A program made the position numbers and the translations under genes. The notes beneath the pieces were generated by a model, which saw nothing but the letters and a program-made list of their open reading frames with translations, had not been told where the DNA came from and searched no databases. Shown in pieces: positions 37,994 to 47,223 of a DNA stretch of 64,000 nucleotides. Position 1 is the stretch's first letter. Each line of letters starts with the position of its first letter. The stretch is from Bacteroidales bacterium (GTDB taxonomy: Bacteria; Bacteroidota; Bacteroidia; Bacteroidales; UBA1715), in contig JADKDL010000027.1 of assembly GCA_016714605.1 (NCBI GenBank), positions 1-64,000 on the forward strand, read 5' to 3'.

Positions 37994-39260
37994 ATTGCAT
38001 TTGGAGATTTTGGTTTCGGTTTTCTGTAAAAAGGTTTTTTACCGGTTTTATTTTCTGATGAAACAGGCTTCTTCTTTTTGTTTATATTGCCTTTATATTC
38101 AGTTCGTTCCTTCCATGCAGGTGCTTCACCCAATTCTTCGGGAATAGGTACTTTTTCAATAGTATTTTCAATGAGTTTTTCAATACTGTGAAATTTATTA
38201 ATATCCGATTCGTTGATAAGGGTAATTGCTTCTCCTTTTGAATCTGCTCGTGCAGTTCTTCCTATTCGGTGTACATAATCAACCGCATCAGATGGTACAT
38301 CGAAATTGATTACTAAATTTATACCTTTTATATCTATTCCTCTGCTCAATACATCGGTAGCAACAAGTATTTTGGTCTCTTTAGATCTAAACTTCATCAG
38401 CACCTGTTCTCGTTCGTGCTGTTCTAGGTCTGAGGAGATACCTTGAATTTTTGTTCCGTAATTCTTTTTTGATAAGTTTCTAACTATCTGACTTATATTC
38501 TTTTTGGTAGAAGTAAATATAATGATGCTATCATAATCAGGATTGTTGTCGAGTATGTGATTTACAACGCCAATTTTTTGATTATTATAAGCTAAATATG
38601 CAGTTTGTTTAACCTTTTCTGTAGGTTTAGATACTGAAAGAGTTATGATTTCCGGATTTTTTAAAATAGTTTGTGCCAGTTTGCCTATTTTGGGAGGCAT
38701 GGTAGCACTAAACATAAGTGTTTGACGATTTTCAGGAATATATTTTATTATTTGTTTGATATCTTCATAGAAACCCATATCAAGCATTCTGTCGGCCTCA
38801 TCTAAAATCAGATGTCTGATTTTGTCAAATTTAGCATAGCCTAAAGTAAGATGCTGCAAAAGTCTTCCCGGAGTAGCAATTATGATATTTGTCCCTTCCA
38901 TAACAGCTTTTTCTGAGATTCCCAATCCATACCCTTGTCGCCACCAAAAATATCTTTGCTCGACGTATCGGTAAAATACGAAAAACCTTGAATTTCATGA
39001 TTTATCTGTATTGCCAATTCTCTTGTTGGAACTATTATGAGAGAGGTTGTTCCATTGAATCCGTTTTCAATTAAATCGTTTAATATTGGAATTACAAACG
39101 TTGCCGTTTTTCCAGTTCCTGTTTGTGCACATGCAAGTATGTCTTTTCCTTTTAGTGCTAATGGGATTGCTTGTTCTTGAATAGGTGAGGCTTTTTCAAA
39201 ATTCATATATGAAATAGCTTCAAGTAACTTTTCATTAATTTTTAATTCTTCAAATGTCAT
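37990..39260 (-). CDS. DEAD-box RNA helicase (frameshift)
   Basis: ATP-dependent RNA helicase of ~422 residues. The motifs in order are the Q motif (ASPIQEQAIP), AQTGTGKTA (motif I), PTRELAIQ (Ia), TPGRL (Ib), DEAD in LILDEADRML (II), SAT in MFSATMP (III), IIIFTSTKK (IV), ATDVLSRGIDI (V) and HRIGRTARA (VI). A basic tail (KKKKPVSSENKTGKK) follows, typical of RhlE-type proteins in Bacteroidota. One missing base in a T5 run at 38908-38912 breaks the frame; correction gives ESQKKAVMEGTNII. It is a housekeeping-type gene inside the B12 region, with its own terminator. Confidence 0.9.
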
Positions 39261-39582
39261 TGGTAAAATTTAATATAGTATAATGTTAAATTGTTGAATA
39301 TTAGAATTCTATTTTCTTTAAATCTTCAATAAGCTTTCCGTATTTCAAAAAGTCATGGCTTTACACGAATTATGTTTGTAAAAATAAACCACTTAATTTC
39401 AATGAGTCAAGCCTAAAATTATGTAATTAAAGTAATTTTTAATATTGGTAAATACCTCAAATATAGGAATAATAACTATTAAATAATTGGAAAATCGAAT
39501 TTAATAGTTTTTTTCATTGCAAATTTACGTTATAAGACACTCCGTCACTTTAAGGATATTTACAAATATATTGATGGGGCCA
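39261..39582. other. Intergenic region between btuD and the helicase
   Basis: These 322 AT-rich bases should contain the helicase promoter and the end of the btu operon. I see no gene and no clear hairpin. Confidence 0.4.
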
Positions 39583-40389
39583 CTATTTATCAATCTGCCG
39601 CTTCATTTTCTCAGAAACCAAAAACACAGCCGGTTTTTTCGATAATGGGTTGGGTTCTACCACTACAAGGGTTTTGTAAACAGTTTCAATATTCTTATAG
39701 TTGAGAACTTCTTCGGGAGAGCCTTTTACAAAAACACATCCTTCGTTCATCATCACCAGAAAGTCGCAGTATTCCGATGCTAGATTTAAGTCATGAATAA
39801 TGAGCAGAACTGCAATATTTAATTTGTTGCTTAGGTGTTGAACCAAATCAAGTATCTGTACTTGGTGTGAAATGTCGAGATGGGCAGTTGGTTCGTCTAG
39901 TAGGAGTAACTGCGGTTCTTGGGCTAGGGCTCTTGCTATACTTGCCAATTGCTGTTCGCCTCCACTCAGTTGCAGCATTTGTTTGTGCCGTAAACGAAAT
40001 ACATCGGTCAATTTCATGTAATGCTCTACTATGTGGCGGTCTGTTGCGGTTTCAAACATCTGGAAAGGCTTACGGTATGGGGTTCTGCCAAGCATTACGT
40101 ATTCTTCTACACTAATAGCATATTTGTCGGTAAATTGCGTTACAACAGCCATTTTTTGTGCTTTTTCGAGTAATGAGAGCTTTTCTAAGTGCTTGTTATC
40201 AAGCAGAATTGCACCTTGCTGCAAAGGTAAATCGGCACAGATTCCCTTGAATAAGGTACTTTTTCCCGAACCATTGGGACCAATAATTCCGGTTATGGTT
40301 CCAAACTTTGCCCCAAATGATATTCCCGACACGGTAAAACCATTGGTATAACCAACTTGTGCATTTTCAAGTTCCAAACAAATACTCAT
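39583..40389 (-). CDS. btuD: Corrinoid/iron-siderophore-type ABC transporter ATPase (BtuD-like)
   Basis: A 268-residue ATPase of the FecCD-type importer family, coupling ATP hydrolysis to corrinoid uptake across the inner membrane. It has Walker A GPNGSGKST, signature LSGGEQQL, Walker B LLLLDEPTAHLD and the switch histidine in LLIIHDLN. Its start overlaps the end of the permease gene by 4 bases (ATGA arrangement), so the two are translationally coupled. Family membership alone does not separate B12 from heme or siderophore transport; the B12 riboswitch, btuF and cobO upstream favour corrinoids. Confidence 0.88.
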   Translation of the reverse strand: MSICLELENAQVGYTNGFTVSGISFGAKFGTITGIIGPNGSGKSTLFKGICADLPLQQGAILLDNKHLEKLSLLEKAQKMAVVTQFTDKYAISVEEYVMLGRTPYRKPFQMFETATDRHIVEHYMKLTDVFRLRHKQMLQLSGGEQQLASIARALAQEPQLLLLDEPTAHLDISHQVQILDLVQHLSNKLNIAVLLIIHDLNLASEYCDFLVMMNEGCVFVKGSPEEVLNYKNIETVYKTLVVVEPNPLSKKPAVFLVSEKMKRQIDK

Positions 40390-41393
40390 GATTTTTCTAA
40401 AGTTTTAGAACGGTGCAAAATAATGATAAAAAATATACCGCCTAATATTCCGGTTATCACCCCGATAGGCAGTTCGTTGGGGGAGATTATGGTACGTGCA
40501 ATAATATCGCAGACAATCAAAAATATACCACCGCCCAAAAACGAACAAGGCAGTAAAATTCTAAAATCGGTACCCACAAACAAACGCACCACATGAGGAA
40601 TGATAAGCCCTACGAACCCAATGATACCTACTACAGAAACACAAATGCCGGTAAGCAAAGAAAGTATTACAAACAGAATCCTGATAACAACTCCGGTATT
40701 TATACCCAAATGTCGAGCTTGATCTTCTCCAATTCTTATGGCATTGAGTTCGCGAACAAATAACGAAACGAGGAGTAAACCTGCAAATGCACCAATCAAT
40801 AGGGCGTAAATAAGCATGGTGTTTGACTCTTCGAGCGAGCCCATTATCCAAAATACTATGCTGTGCACATCTTCAACCGTTGAAACCGATAGCAAAAACA
40901 TCATAGCCGATGATGCTATAAAGCTTATCATCACGCCAATAAGTAGCATTTTATTGACCGAGAGACTGCCTTTTTTCATACTCAGAAAATAGACAAGAAA
41001 AATAGCTACAAAAGCTCCTGCAAAGCCCGACAATGATAACATAAATGCCCCAATAATTATATGCAGTTGAAATACAATACTCAATGAAACACCCAAAGCT
41101 GCACCTCCCGAAATGCCTAAGGTATAGGGTTCTACTAACGGATTGCGATATATACCTTGCAAAACAACTCCTGCCATACTCAAAATACCTCCGACTGCTA
41201 TGCCTAGCAAAATTCTAGGCAGTCGGATATTCATCAATACAGAATATTCCATGCTGCTTGGGTCGAGGAGAAAGGGGAGCAACTGCCCGAGAGAAATTTC
41301 AAATTCGCCACTGGTAAGCGATAGTAGCGAAACGAGTATCAGCACCAAAAATAAGGCTGCTGTTATTAATATCCATTTTATTTTATTGTTCAC
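40386..41393 (-). CDS. btuC: Corrinoid ABC transporter permease, FecCD family (BtuC-like)
   Basis: A 335-residue inner membrane permease with about ten membrane segments. Typical FecCD motifs are LRLPRILLGIAVGG, LQGIYRNPLVEPYTLGISGGAALG, WIMGSL and GFVGLIIPHVVRL. It overlaps the ATPase gene by 4 bases. A palindrome-rich gap of 339 bases separates it from cobO, although it would be expected in the same operon as btuF. Confidence 0.88.
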   Translation of the reverse strand: MNNKIKWILITAALFLVLILVSLLSLTSGEFEISLGQLLPFLLDPSSMEYSVLMNIRLPRILLGIAVGGILSMAGVVLQGIYRNPLVEPYTLGISGGAALGVSLSIVFQLHIIIGAFMLSLSGFAGAFVAIFLVYFLSMKKGSLSVNKMLLIGVMISFIASSAMMFLLSVSTVEDVHSIVFWIMGSLEESNTMLIYALLIGAFAGLLLVSLFVRELNAIRIGEDQARHLGINTGVVIRILFVILSLLTGICVSVVGIIGFVGLIIPHVVRLFVGTDFRILLPCSFLGGGIFLIVCDIIARTIISPNELPIGVITGILGGIFFIIILHRSKTLEKS

Positions 41394-41422
41394 AATGTGT
41401 TTATATTAAATTACAAAAAGAA

Positions 41423-41475
41423 AAAGTTAACATATGATGGGGTGACTCAAGGACAACCCATCATATGTTAACTTT
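41423..41475. repeat. Perfect 19-bp inverted repeat after cobO
   Basis: 41423-41441 (AAAGTTAACATATGATGGG) is the exact reverse complement of 41457-41475, with a 15-base loop. It lies between cobO and btuC and can form a strong hairpin on either strand. Confidence 0.85.
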
Positions 41476-41521
41476 GATTAAATTAAATATTTTTTTTTAT
41501 ACAAGTTTTTTAAATTTAATA

Positions 41522-41648
41522 AATAAGGTAATAAGGTTATTTATTATCGTCAGCATATTTTTCTACTAAGGTTAAAAACCTTATATTAAATATTTTAACC
41601 TTAGTAGAAATAATTAATACGTGTATATTTTAACCTTATTACCTTATT
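41522..41648. repeat. Two nested perfect 18-bp inverted repeats between cobO and btuC
   Basis: The outer arms are 41522-41539 (AATAAGGTAATAAGGTTA) and 41631-41648; the inner arms are 41560-41577 (TTTCTACTAAGGTTAAAA) and 41593-41610. Both pairs are perfect and concentric, and all arms carry the motif AAGGTTA or its complement. It may be a small non-autonomous element or a regulatory structure. Confidence 0.85.
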
Positions 41649-41732
41649 AAAATAGTTGCATTGTTTTATGAAAAATAATGAAAAAAAAGAAATAGAAAAA
41701 ACAGATAATATAACTCCTCATTCAATAGAAAT

Positions 41733-42263
41733 CTAAAACTCAATGCCTTTTCTACTAGCAATGCCTTCTGTATAGGGATGTTTAATCATATTCACCTCGC
41801 TTACGTAGTTGGCAATAGCAATTAGATTTGGTGTAGCACCTCGTCCGGTAAGTACGAGTTCGGTTGTTTTGGGTTTATTGTTTACGAAGTCGAGCAAATC
41901 GATTTCTGCCAAATAATTATCTCTTACAGCAATTAGAATTTCGTCCATCACCAACATATCGGGAGGGTTAGTACGCAGAACTTGTTTCAAAGCTTCAATA
42001 CCTTCATAGACTTCGGTTTTTACGGTTTCGTCTTTTATGCTTTTATCAAGGTGCGGATGTCCTTTGGCAAAGATAAGAACCGTAGCTCCCATTTGCTTGA
42101 GCATTTCAACCTCGTGGTAGCCATATTTCTCAACATTCTTATGAAATGAAGTGTAGCAAACCTTTAAACCTGCACCTAAAGCTCTGGTAGCTAGACCAAC
42201 TGCTGCGGTGGTTTTTCCTTTTCCCGTTCCGGTATATATGTGTATCAAACCAGTTTGTGACAT
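41733..42263 (-). CDS. cobO: Corrinoid adenosyltransferase (CobO/BtuR type)
   Basis: A 176-residue cytosolic enzyme that adds the adenosyl group from ATP to reduced corrinoids, making the coenzyme form. The phosphate-binding loop YTGTGKGKTTAAVGLATRA is near the N-terminus, MLVMDEI is a Walker B-like motif and VLTGRGATPNL is the family block; it ends SRKGIEF with a TAG stop. Length fits the CobA/CobO family. It follows btuF by 7 bases in a riboswitch-led operon, linking uptake to activation. Confidence 0.93.
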   Translation of the reverse strand: MSQTGLIHIYTGTGKGKTTAAVGLATRALGAGLKVCYTSFHKNVEKYGYHEVEMLKQMGATVLIFAKGHPHLDKSIKDETVKTEVYEGIEALKQVLRTNPPDMLVMDEILIAVRDNYLAEIDLLDFVNNKPKTTELVLTGRGATPNLIAIANYVSEVNMIKHPYTEGIASRKGIEF

Positions 42264-42270
42264 ATTTATA

Positions 42271-43071
42271 TTATTTGATGAATGAATAGAGTAATTGCAA
42301 TGTTTCTAAGAATGATTTGGGCGTAGGAGTGCACGCCATATTTGAGTCTATGACAAAGATTTTATTGCTTTTCACTGCCGATATGTTGGGGAATTTCTTC
42401 CATTGGGCTATTTCATCCTTGCCTACAATTCCCATGGTTACAATTATTATAATGTCGGGATTTCTTTGCAAAACACTTTCGCGTGAAATATTTCCTATAC
42501 TCAAATCGGCTGCTATATTGGTGGTGTTCAGGAATTTTAAATAATCGTCCATAAAGGTATTGGGTATTACAGCATAGAGCGGATTTGCTCCAATCTGAAA
42601 AAATACTTTGTGTTTTTTGTGGCTATTAGTTGCTGTTTCAATTGTTTTTATTGCCGATTTTGTTTCTTTTATTATCTTCTCTGCCAAGGATTTGGTATTT
42701 GTAATTTCACCAATTTTAATAAACTGACTGCACAAAATATCGAACGATTGTGGGGTAGGGAACACTTCGACTCTTAGCCCAAGTTTTCGGAGTTTTGCTA
42801 TGGTTTCCGGACTGGTAATAGACGATACAAGTACCAAATCAGGTTTCAAGCTGAAAACCTTTTCTATATTCACCAGTTTTGCCGAACCTACAATTTGCTT
42901 ATAATCGTTTTTTGCAATATGACAATAACTGGTACAACCTACCAACTTATCTTGCAACCCAAGATAGTAGATATTCATGGTGAGCGATGGGGTGAGTGAA
43001 ACAATTCGCTCTATAGCATTAGTATTAAACCCAAAAGTTAATAAAATTATACAAAAGAAAAAATGCTTCAT
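42271..43071 (-). CDS. btuF: Corrinoid ABC transporter substrate-binding protein (BtuF-like)
   Basis: A 266-residue periplasmic binding protein of the helical-backbone class. I chose the ATG at 43071 (MKHFFFCIILLTFGFN) because it starts a signal peptide; the upstream extension would run into the leader RNA. Motifs include IERIVSLTPSLTMNIYYLG, KPDLVLVSS and NPDIIIIVTMG. It follows the second cobalamin riboswitch and is coupled to cobO. No lipobox is visible, so it is probably soluble in the periplasm. Confidence 0.87.
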   Translation of the reverse strand: MKHFFFCIILLTFGFNTNAIERIVSLTPSLTMNIYYLGLQDKLVGCTSYCHIAKNDYKQIVGSAKLVNIEKVFSLKPDLVLVSSITSPETIAKLRKLGLRVEVFPTPQSFDILCSQFIKIGEITNTKSLAEKIIKETKSAIKTIETATNSHKKHKVFFQIGANPLYAVIPNTFMDDYLKFLNTTNIAADLSIGNISRESVLQRNPDIIIIVTMGIVGKDEIAQWKKFPNISAVKSNKIFVIDSNMACTPTPKSFLETLQLLYSFIK

Positions 43072-43174
43072 ATTTCTGAATAGTAAATAGTTGTAAATAA
43101 AATTTAAAGCCAATATTCAGAAAAAAATGCAGGAATGCCAAATGAAGCAAATACCTACTGCCTTTATCCCGAAA

Positions 43175-43395
43175 GCTTCGTACTGGTTTTACTTGTGGCA
43201 GGTCTTCTGGCTCGTCCTTGTTTCTGAAACCTTCCCATTTCGTTTGGCGAAACAGTGGCATATATTCAGAAACATAATACCGGACATACAGCTGCGGGTA
43301 CAGCTCAGGATTTTTTGCTTTCGCAAATCACCTGATTCCCTTTTATTTACCAATCAAGCCCTGAGTCTTAATAGGTAAATACCATAAGTACGGCA
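43175..43395 (-). ncRNA. Cobalamin riboswitch upstream of btuF-cobO
   Basis: The B12 box GCCAGAAGACCTGCC lies at 43211-43197 on the minus strand, preceded on the RNA by GGGAATCAGGT, AATCCTGAGCTGTACCCGC, GCCACTG and GGGAAGGTTTCAGAAA. It is largely identical to the riboswitch at 37262-37475 across the aptamer core. It controls btuF and cobO and perhaps btuCD. Outer stem limits are approximate. Confidence 0.93.
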
Positions 43396-43528
43396 AATAT
43401 AGAAGGTTTATTTTTATTTTAAAAAGAATTTTATAGGAATATAATACCTGATATTTTAAGTTTTAAAATACTTCAAATAATAAATTAAATGTATTGTATT
43501 CCAATCACTCACTCAATTACAATTAAAT

Positions 43529-43565
43529 AAAAAAGCCAATAAAATCTTTTTTATTGGCTTTTTTT
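43529..43565. terminator. Bidirectional terminator after the SPFH gene
   Basis: AAAAAAGCCAATAAAA (43529-43544) pairs with TTTTATTGGCTTTTTT (43549-43564) over a 4-base loop, with A and T runs on both sides. It follows the SPFH stop by about 30 bases on the minus strand. Confidence 0.85.
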
Positions 43566-43595
43566 AGGGAAATTATTAATAGTATCTTACTGTAT

Positions 43596-45002
43596 CTATT
43601 TTGTAGTTCCTAATTCTCCGCTTAAAATTTTTGAACCAATTATAGATTCCAGTAAACCAGCCTGACTGCTTCCTGTGGCTCCATTAAATAAGGTTGTAGG
43701 AAGTTGAATTCCGTTAGGACCTGCTAAAGCTTTGGTTCTTTCTACACTAGCATCAAGTTCCATTTGTAGCCTTTTTTCAGGGGTGATACCTGCAGATACT
43801 TTTTTGGAAATTTCGTACGCTTCTGCATCGGCAATTACTCGTATTTTTTCTGCCGATTTTTTTGCTGCTGCCAATAAATTTGTTTCTTCTTGCTCTTTGT
43901 ATGAAGCTGTTTTTGCAGCAGTTTCGGCTGTTATTGTTTGTTCCAATTGTGCTTTTTCAAGTTGCACTCGTGTTTCTGCTTTTTCGCGTTCTCCTTTTGC
44001 AATAGCTTTTTGAGTAGCATAATATTCTTTCTCAGCTTCTTGTTTTTCTAGTTGTGTTTGGGCAACTTGTTCTTTCTGGTCTTTCAATCTATTGTCGAAA
44101 CTAGCTTCCCAGTCTATGTTTGTAACTGCTACTTGTTGCACTGTAAGTCCATATCGTTTAAGCGAGTTCGACGCGTCTCTTATTGGTTCCCCGTTTGCAT
44201 CTTTACGAATTCTATATTTTTTCTCGCGTTTTTCATTATTTGTAATACGCCCTTTGGCCACGGTTCTACTTGAGTCAGTAATTGGCGATTCGTCAATATC
44301 TTCATATACTTCTTCGGTCAAATACATTCCATTCTCCATCTGATCTTTAAGGTAATAGTCAAACTGCGAAGAAGCTCCCGATATATAATCTTGTGCATCC
44401 ATCAGTTTGCATGTATTTTTCAATGCTTGATCGTAAACCGGATATATTCTTGCATATACCAATTTGCTTTCCGATCTGTTTTTATCTGCCATTTCTAGAA
44501 ATAATTCTTCATTTGCATAATTGATAGAAACTATAAGAGCAGCTGCAATGTTGGCTTTTATTGCATCAGCAAATTCTCTTGTTTGAGCATTTCTATGATA
44601 AATACCTTCTTCCGAACGTTGTTCGATACTAAGTGAGTTTGCATTGGAATCATCATTAATTATTTGATCCTGTAATGCAATTTCAAAAGATATTGGAATA
44701 GTTTTTCCCCATAATTTCAATTTAACACCTTGTGTTGTTTCAGCAGCATCGCCACCCCATAAATACTGTACAGCTGTGGCAGTACCTGCAGGATTGTAAA
44801 AAAACAATCCGCTTGTTGTAGCTAATACCAAACCAATAAAACTCAACATTATGGATTTCTTAAACGACCACAGATTAATTAGTTTTTGTATCCAACCTAA
44901 TTTAGATTTTTCTTGCGAAGAATCTGTTTTAGAAGGAAATGCTAATACCAAAATAGCCATTATTATGGCTATAATAATCAGTAAAATTCCTAAATAAGTC
45001 AT
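43596..45002 (-). CDS. SPFH/band-7 (flotillin- or prohibitin-like) membrane protein
   Basis: A 468-residue membrane protein. Two N-terminal hydrophobic segments (about 3-23 and 51-70) are followed by an SPFH domain (about 85-300, with YGLTVQQVAVTNIDWEASF). A long Ala/Glu/Lys-rich coiled coil comes next (about 300-415, with KQEAEKEYYATQKAIAKGE) and a Gly/Ser-rich tail. Such proteins oligomerise into membrane scaffolds. It has its own terminator and stands between the B12 and sulfur clusters, without a clear link to either. Confidence 0.82.
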   Translation of the reverse strand: MTYLGILLIIIAIIMAILVLAFPSKTDSSQEKSKLGWIQKLINLWSFKKSIMLSFIGLVLATTSGLFFYNPAGTATAVQYLWGGDAAETTQGVKLKLWGKTIPISFEIALQDQIINDDSNANSLSIEQRSEEGIYHRNAQTREFADAIKANIAAALIVSINYANEELFLEMADKNRSESKLVYARIYPVYDQALKNTCKLMDAQDYISGASSQFDYYLKDQMENGMYLTEEVYEDIDESPITDSSRTVAKGRITNNEKREKKYRIRKDANGEPIRDASNSLKRYGLTVQQVAVTNIDWEASFDNRLKDQKEQVAQTQLEKQEAEKEYYATQKAIAKGEREKAETRVQLEKAQLEQTITAETAAKTASYKEQEETNLLAAAKKSAEKIRVIADAEAYEISKKVSAGITPEKRLQMELDASVERTKALAGPNGIQLPTTLFNGATGSSQAGLLESIIGSKILSGELGTTK

Positions 45003-45173
45003 ACGTTATAGTGTTTTAGTTAACAAAATTTTGTCTCAAATATAAATAATTTATTTAATTTCAAGAAAGTTGATAAATAAAATGATATTCGAAATTAACA
45101 AAAAGTATGTATTAGTTTGATTTATTGGGGTTTTATTACCTCAGAAATGACAAAACTTTTTAATTTTTCAAAA

Positions 45174-45977
45174 CTATTGTGTATAGGTATGTACACTTGT
45201 TTGGGCAGTTGCCAAATAGTTAATACCAAACCAACAGATAAGCAAAACTATGAATGCTATTGCCAAGAGCCAAAGTTGCGTTTTTGTTTTTTGCGGATAG
45301 TAATATGTTGCATGTAAATAGAGCATATATGCCAACCAAGTAAGTAGCGCCCATACTTCCTTCGGATCCCAAGTCCAGTAGTGCCCCCATGCTTCTTTGG
45401 CCCAAAGTGCTCCGAAAAGTAATCCGAGGGTTAGAAATGCAAATCCGGCTCGCACAAGCGAACGGGCAACGACAATTATCTCAGGATTAAACTTTTTAAA
45501 TTGTAATAAAACCAAGCCTTTTATTGCTATAATGCACGAAACGGCCAAAAGTGCGTAGGCAAACATATAAACTATTACATGCGGCACAAACCAGATACTC
45601 TGCAGTGCGGGCATAAGTGTTTTGTCGTGTATTTCGGGGTTGAAAATATTTATGAGCATAAAAACCACTGAAAGCATTATACTGTAAGCCATAACCCAGT
45701 TGTAACGCCAACGCACATAATATAAATATCCAACTATAGGAATCAAAAGGGAATACCATAATCGGGTTTCGCCTAGTGTTCGCATGGGTGGACGATCTAT
45801 GTATGTCCAAAATAGTACTATAAACACTAAATGTGCTGCAATACCGCTTGTAATACTGATATGAACAATTGCTTTCTTAAAGGTATCGGTAAAAGGCAGG
45901 TACATAGCTGCAATTCCTACCAACCATACAATGATAGAAGCAAATGCGAAATATGGAAATTCGTGCCAGGTTATCAT
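45174..45977 (-). CDS. ccsA: Cytochrome c assembly protein CcsA (system II)
   Basis: A 267-residue integral membrane protein with about eight hydrophobic segments and the heme-handling motif WGHYWTWDPKEVWAL. With ResB it exports and attaches heme to CxxCH motifs. It overlaps the resB gene by 4 bases. The adjacent octaheme cytochrome gives it an obvious substrate. Confidence 0.9.
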   Translation of the reverse strand: MITWHEFPYFAFASIIVWLVGIAAMYLPFTDTFKKAIVHISITSGIAAHLVFIVLFWTYIDRPPMRTLGETRLWYSLLIPIVGYLYYVRWRYNWVMAYSIMLSVVFMLINIFNPEIHDKTLMPALQSIWFVPHVIVYMFAYALLAVSCIIAIKGLVLLQFKKFNPEIIVVARSLVRAGFAFLTLGLLFGALWAKEAWGHYWTWDPKEVWALLTWLAYMLYLHATYYYPQKTKTQLWLLAIAFIVLLICWFGINYLATAQTSVHTYTQ

Positions 45978-47209
45978 TGTTCGCTTTGTTTAGAGTTGTC
46001 GTTACTGCTACCTCTTGTAAAGAGTAAATATATGCTTCCCAAAATTACCATTGCCAAACCGATATAAACAAGTATAAGCCATGGGTCGTGAACTATTTGT
46101 AGTACACTTACATCAGACCAACGCCCTTTTTGTGTATCGTAGTCGTACTGGTATATACTCCAAAGTCCCATATTATAAGGTTTGTTTACTTCTATCGTTA
46201 CCGTGTCTATTTCTTTATTTATGTTGGTAATTACAACATTTGAACTAAATTTTTTTGCTTCGGCAGTAGATAAAGCAATCGTTCTATTGTTGCTTACTGT
46301 AAGCATATTTGGTTGTTCGTTATTGCTTCCGTTACTTATCCAGCCTGTATAGTTGGTGTCTTGTTGTGTGTCATAGACTGAAACCAGGAATGCTTGGCAT
46401 GAGCCTATTGTGTCAAATTCCACGAAGGTGTTTTTGCGAAATACTGCGGTCATCAATCTCTTTTGTACTTTAATTTGCAATCCTTCTAGTGCAAACAAAC
46501 TATCGTTTTTGGCATTGGGTATAAAAGCTTGTATAGTTGTTTCGGTTTTGCTGTTGGAAGGCTTTATAAGTAGGGGCTTGGCTGCATATTCTTCCATTGA
46601 GAAATCTAAAAGCTTTAGGGTAAAGGGTAACTGAATAGGGGTTTTCTTTTTGTCGAAAGCTATCCACGATGTGCGATTTTCTTGTAACGATATTGAAACA
46701 TCAGTTATATCGGCATTGCCAATGATACCTGCAAATACAGCCAACCATAAGCCAAAGTGATTCAATATGAAACCAATGTTCTTCCACTTAAATGGAACGA
46801 GCCGTTTGAGCGATACAAACCCCAAGGTGATAAGAAAAAAAACAATTGCGAAAATAAAATACCAAGTATTCAGTAAATTATGTATGCCCAATAAATTGTT
46901 TGAGGCATCGTTGGTTTGCGGTATAAAACCCATAGCCAATGTAAGAATGCCAAGCAACGATATAGAGCTTATAGCTGCCGGTACCGATGCCAACCACTGT
47001 ATAAGTCTTGCGTGTTTTAATCCGAAATATGAAAGTACAATTGCATTTACAAAAATAAGTGCAATTGCCAACGAAAATGGAAATTTTAACTTCTCAATTT
47101 CGATTGTTGGAATAGCAAACTGGAGCAGAACACCTATAAGAAATAGAGCAACTGTAATAACGGTACTTTCTCTATAGCCCCATTTTTCGCTTTTAAATAT
47201 TTCTTCCAT
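45974..47209 (-). CDS. resB: ResB/Ccs1-like cytochrome c biogenesis protein
   Basis: A 411-residue protein with N-terminal membrane segments (VALFLIGVLLQFAIP and following), FILNHFGLWLAVFAGIIGNAD, a large periplasmic domain (about 180-370) and a last membrane helix (ILVYIGLAMVILGSIYLLF). This fits the ResB partner of CcsA, though similarity by eye is weaker. Overlap with ccsA by 4 bases indicates coupled translation. It starts 14 bases after the YeeE-rhodanese gene. Confidence 0.82.
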   Translation of the reverse strand: MEEIFKSEKWGYRESTVITVALFLIGVLLQFAIPTIEIEKLKFPFSLAIALIFVNAIVLSYFGLKHARLIQWLASVPAAISSISLLGILTLAMGFIPQTNDASNNLLGIHNLLNTWYFIFAIVFFLITLGFVSLKRLVPFKWKNIGFILNHFGLWLAVFAGIIGNADITDVSISLQENRTSWIAFDKKKTPIQLPFTLKLLDFSMEEYAAKPLLIKPSNSKTETTIQAFIPNAKNDSLFALEGLQIKVQKRLMTAVFRKNTFVEFDTIGSCQAFLVSVYDTQQDTNYTGWISNGSNNEQPNMLTVSNNRTIALSTAEAKKFSSNVVITNINKEIDTVTIEVNKPYNMGLWSIYQYDYDTQKGRWSDVSVLQIVHDPWLILVYIGLAMVILGSIYLLFTRGSSNDNSKQSEQ

Positions 47210-47223
47210 TTACTATATTCTTA

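Noticed and set aside
4060..38915. Programmed ribosomal frameshifting as the cause of the split genes
   Set aside because: Breaks occur in many unrelated genes, need corrections in both directions, lack a common slippery motif or structure, and are absent from the right third of the window.
43025..43261. 78-residue minus-strand reading frame upstream of btuF
   Set aside because: It overlaps the cobalamin riboswitch (B12 box and upstream blocks) and the btuF signal peptide region, so it is a chance frame in a leader RNA.
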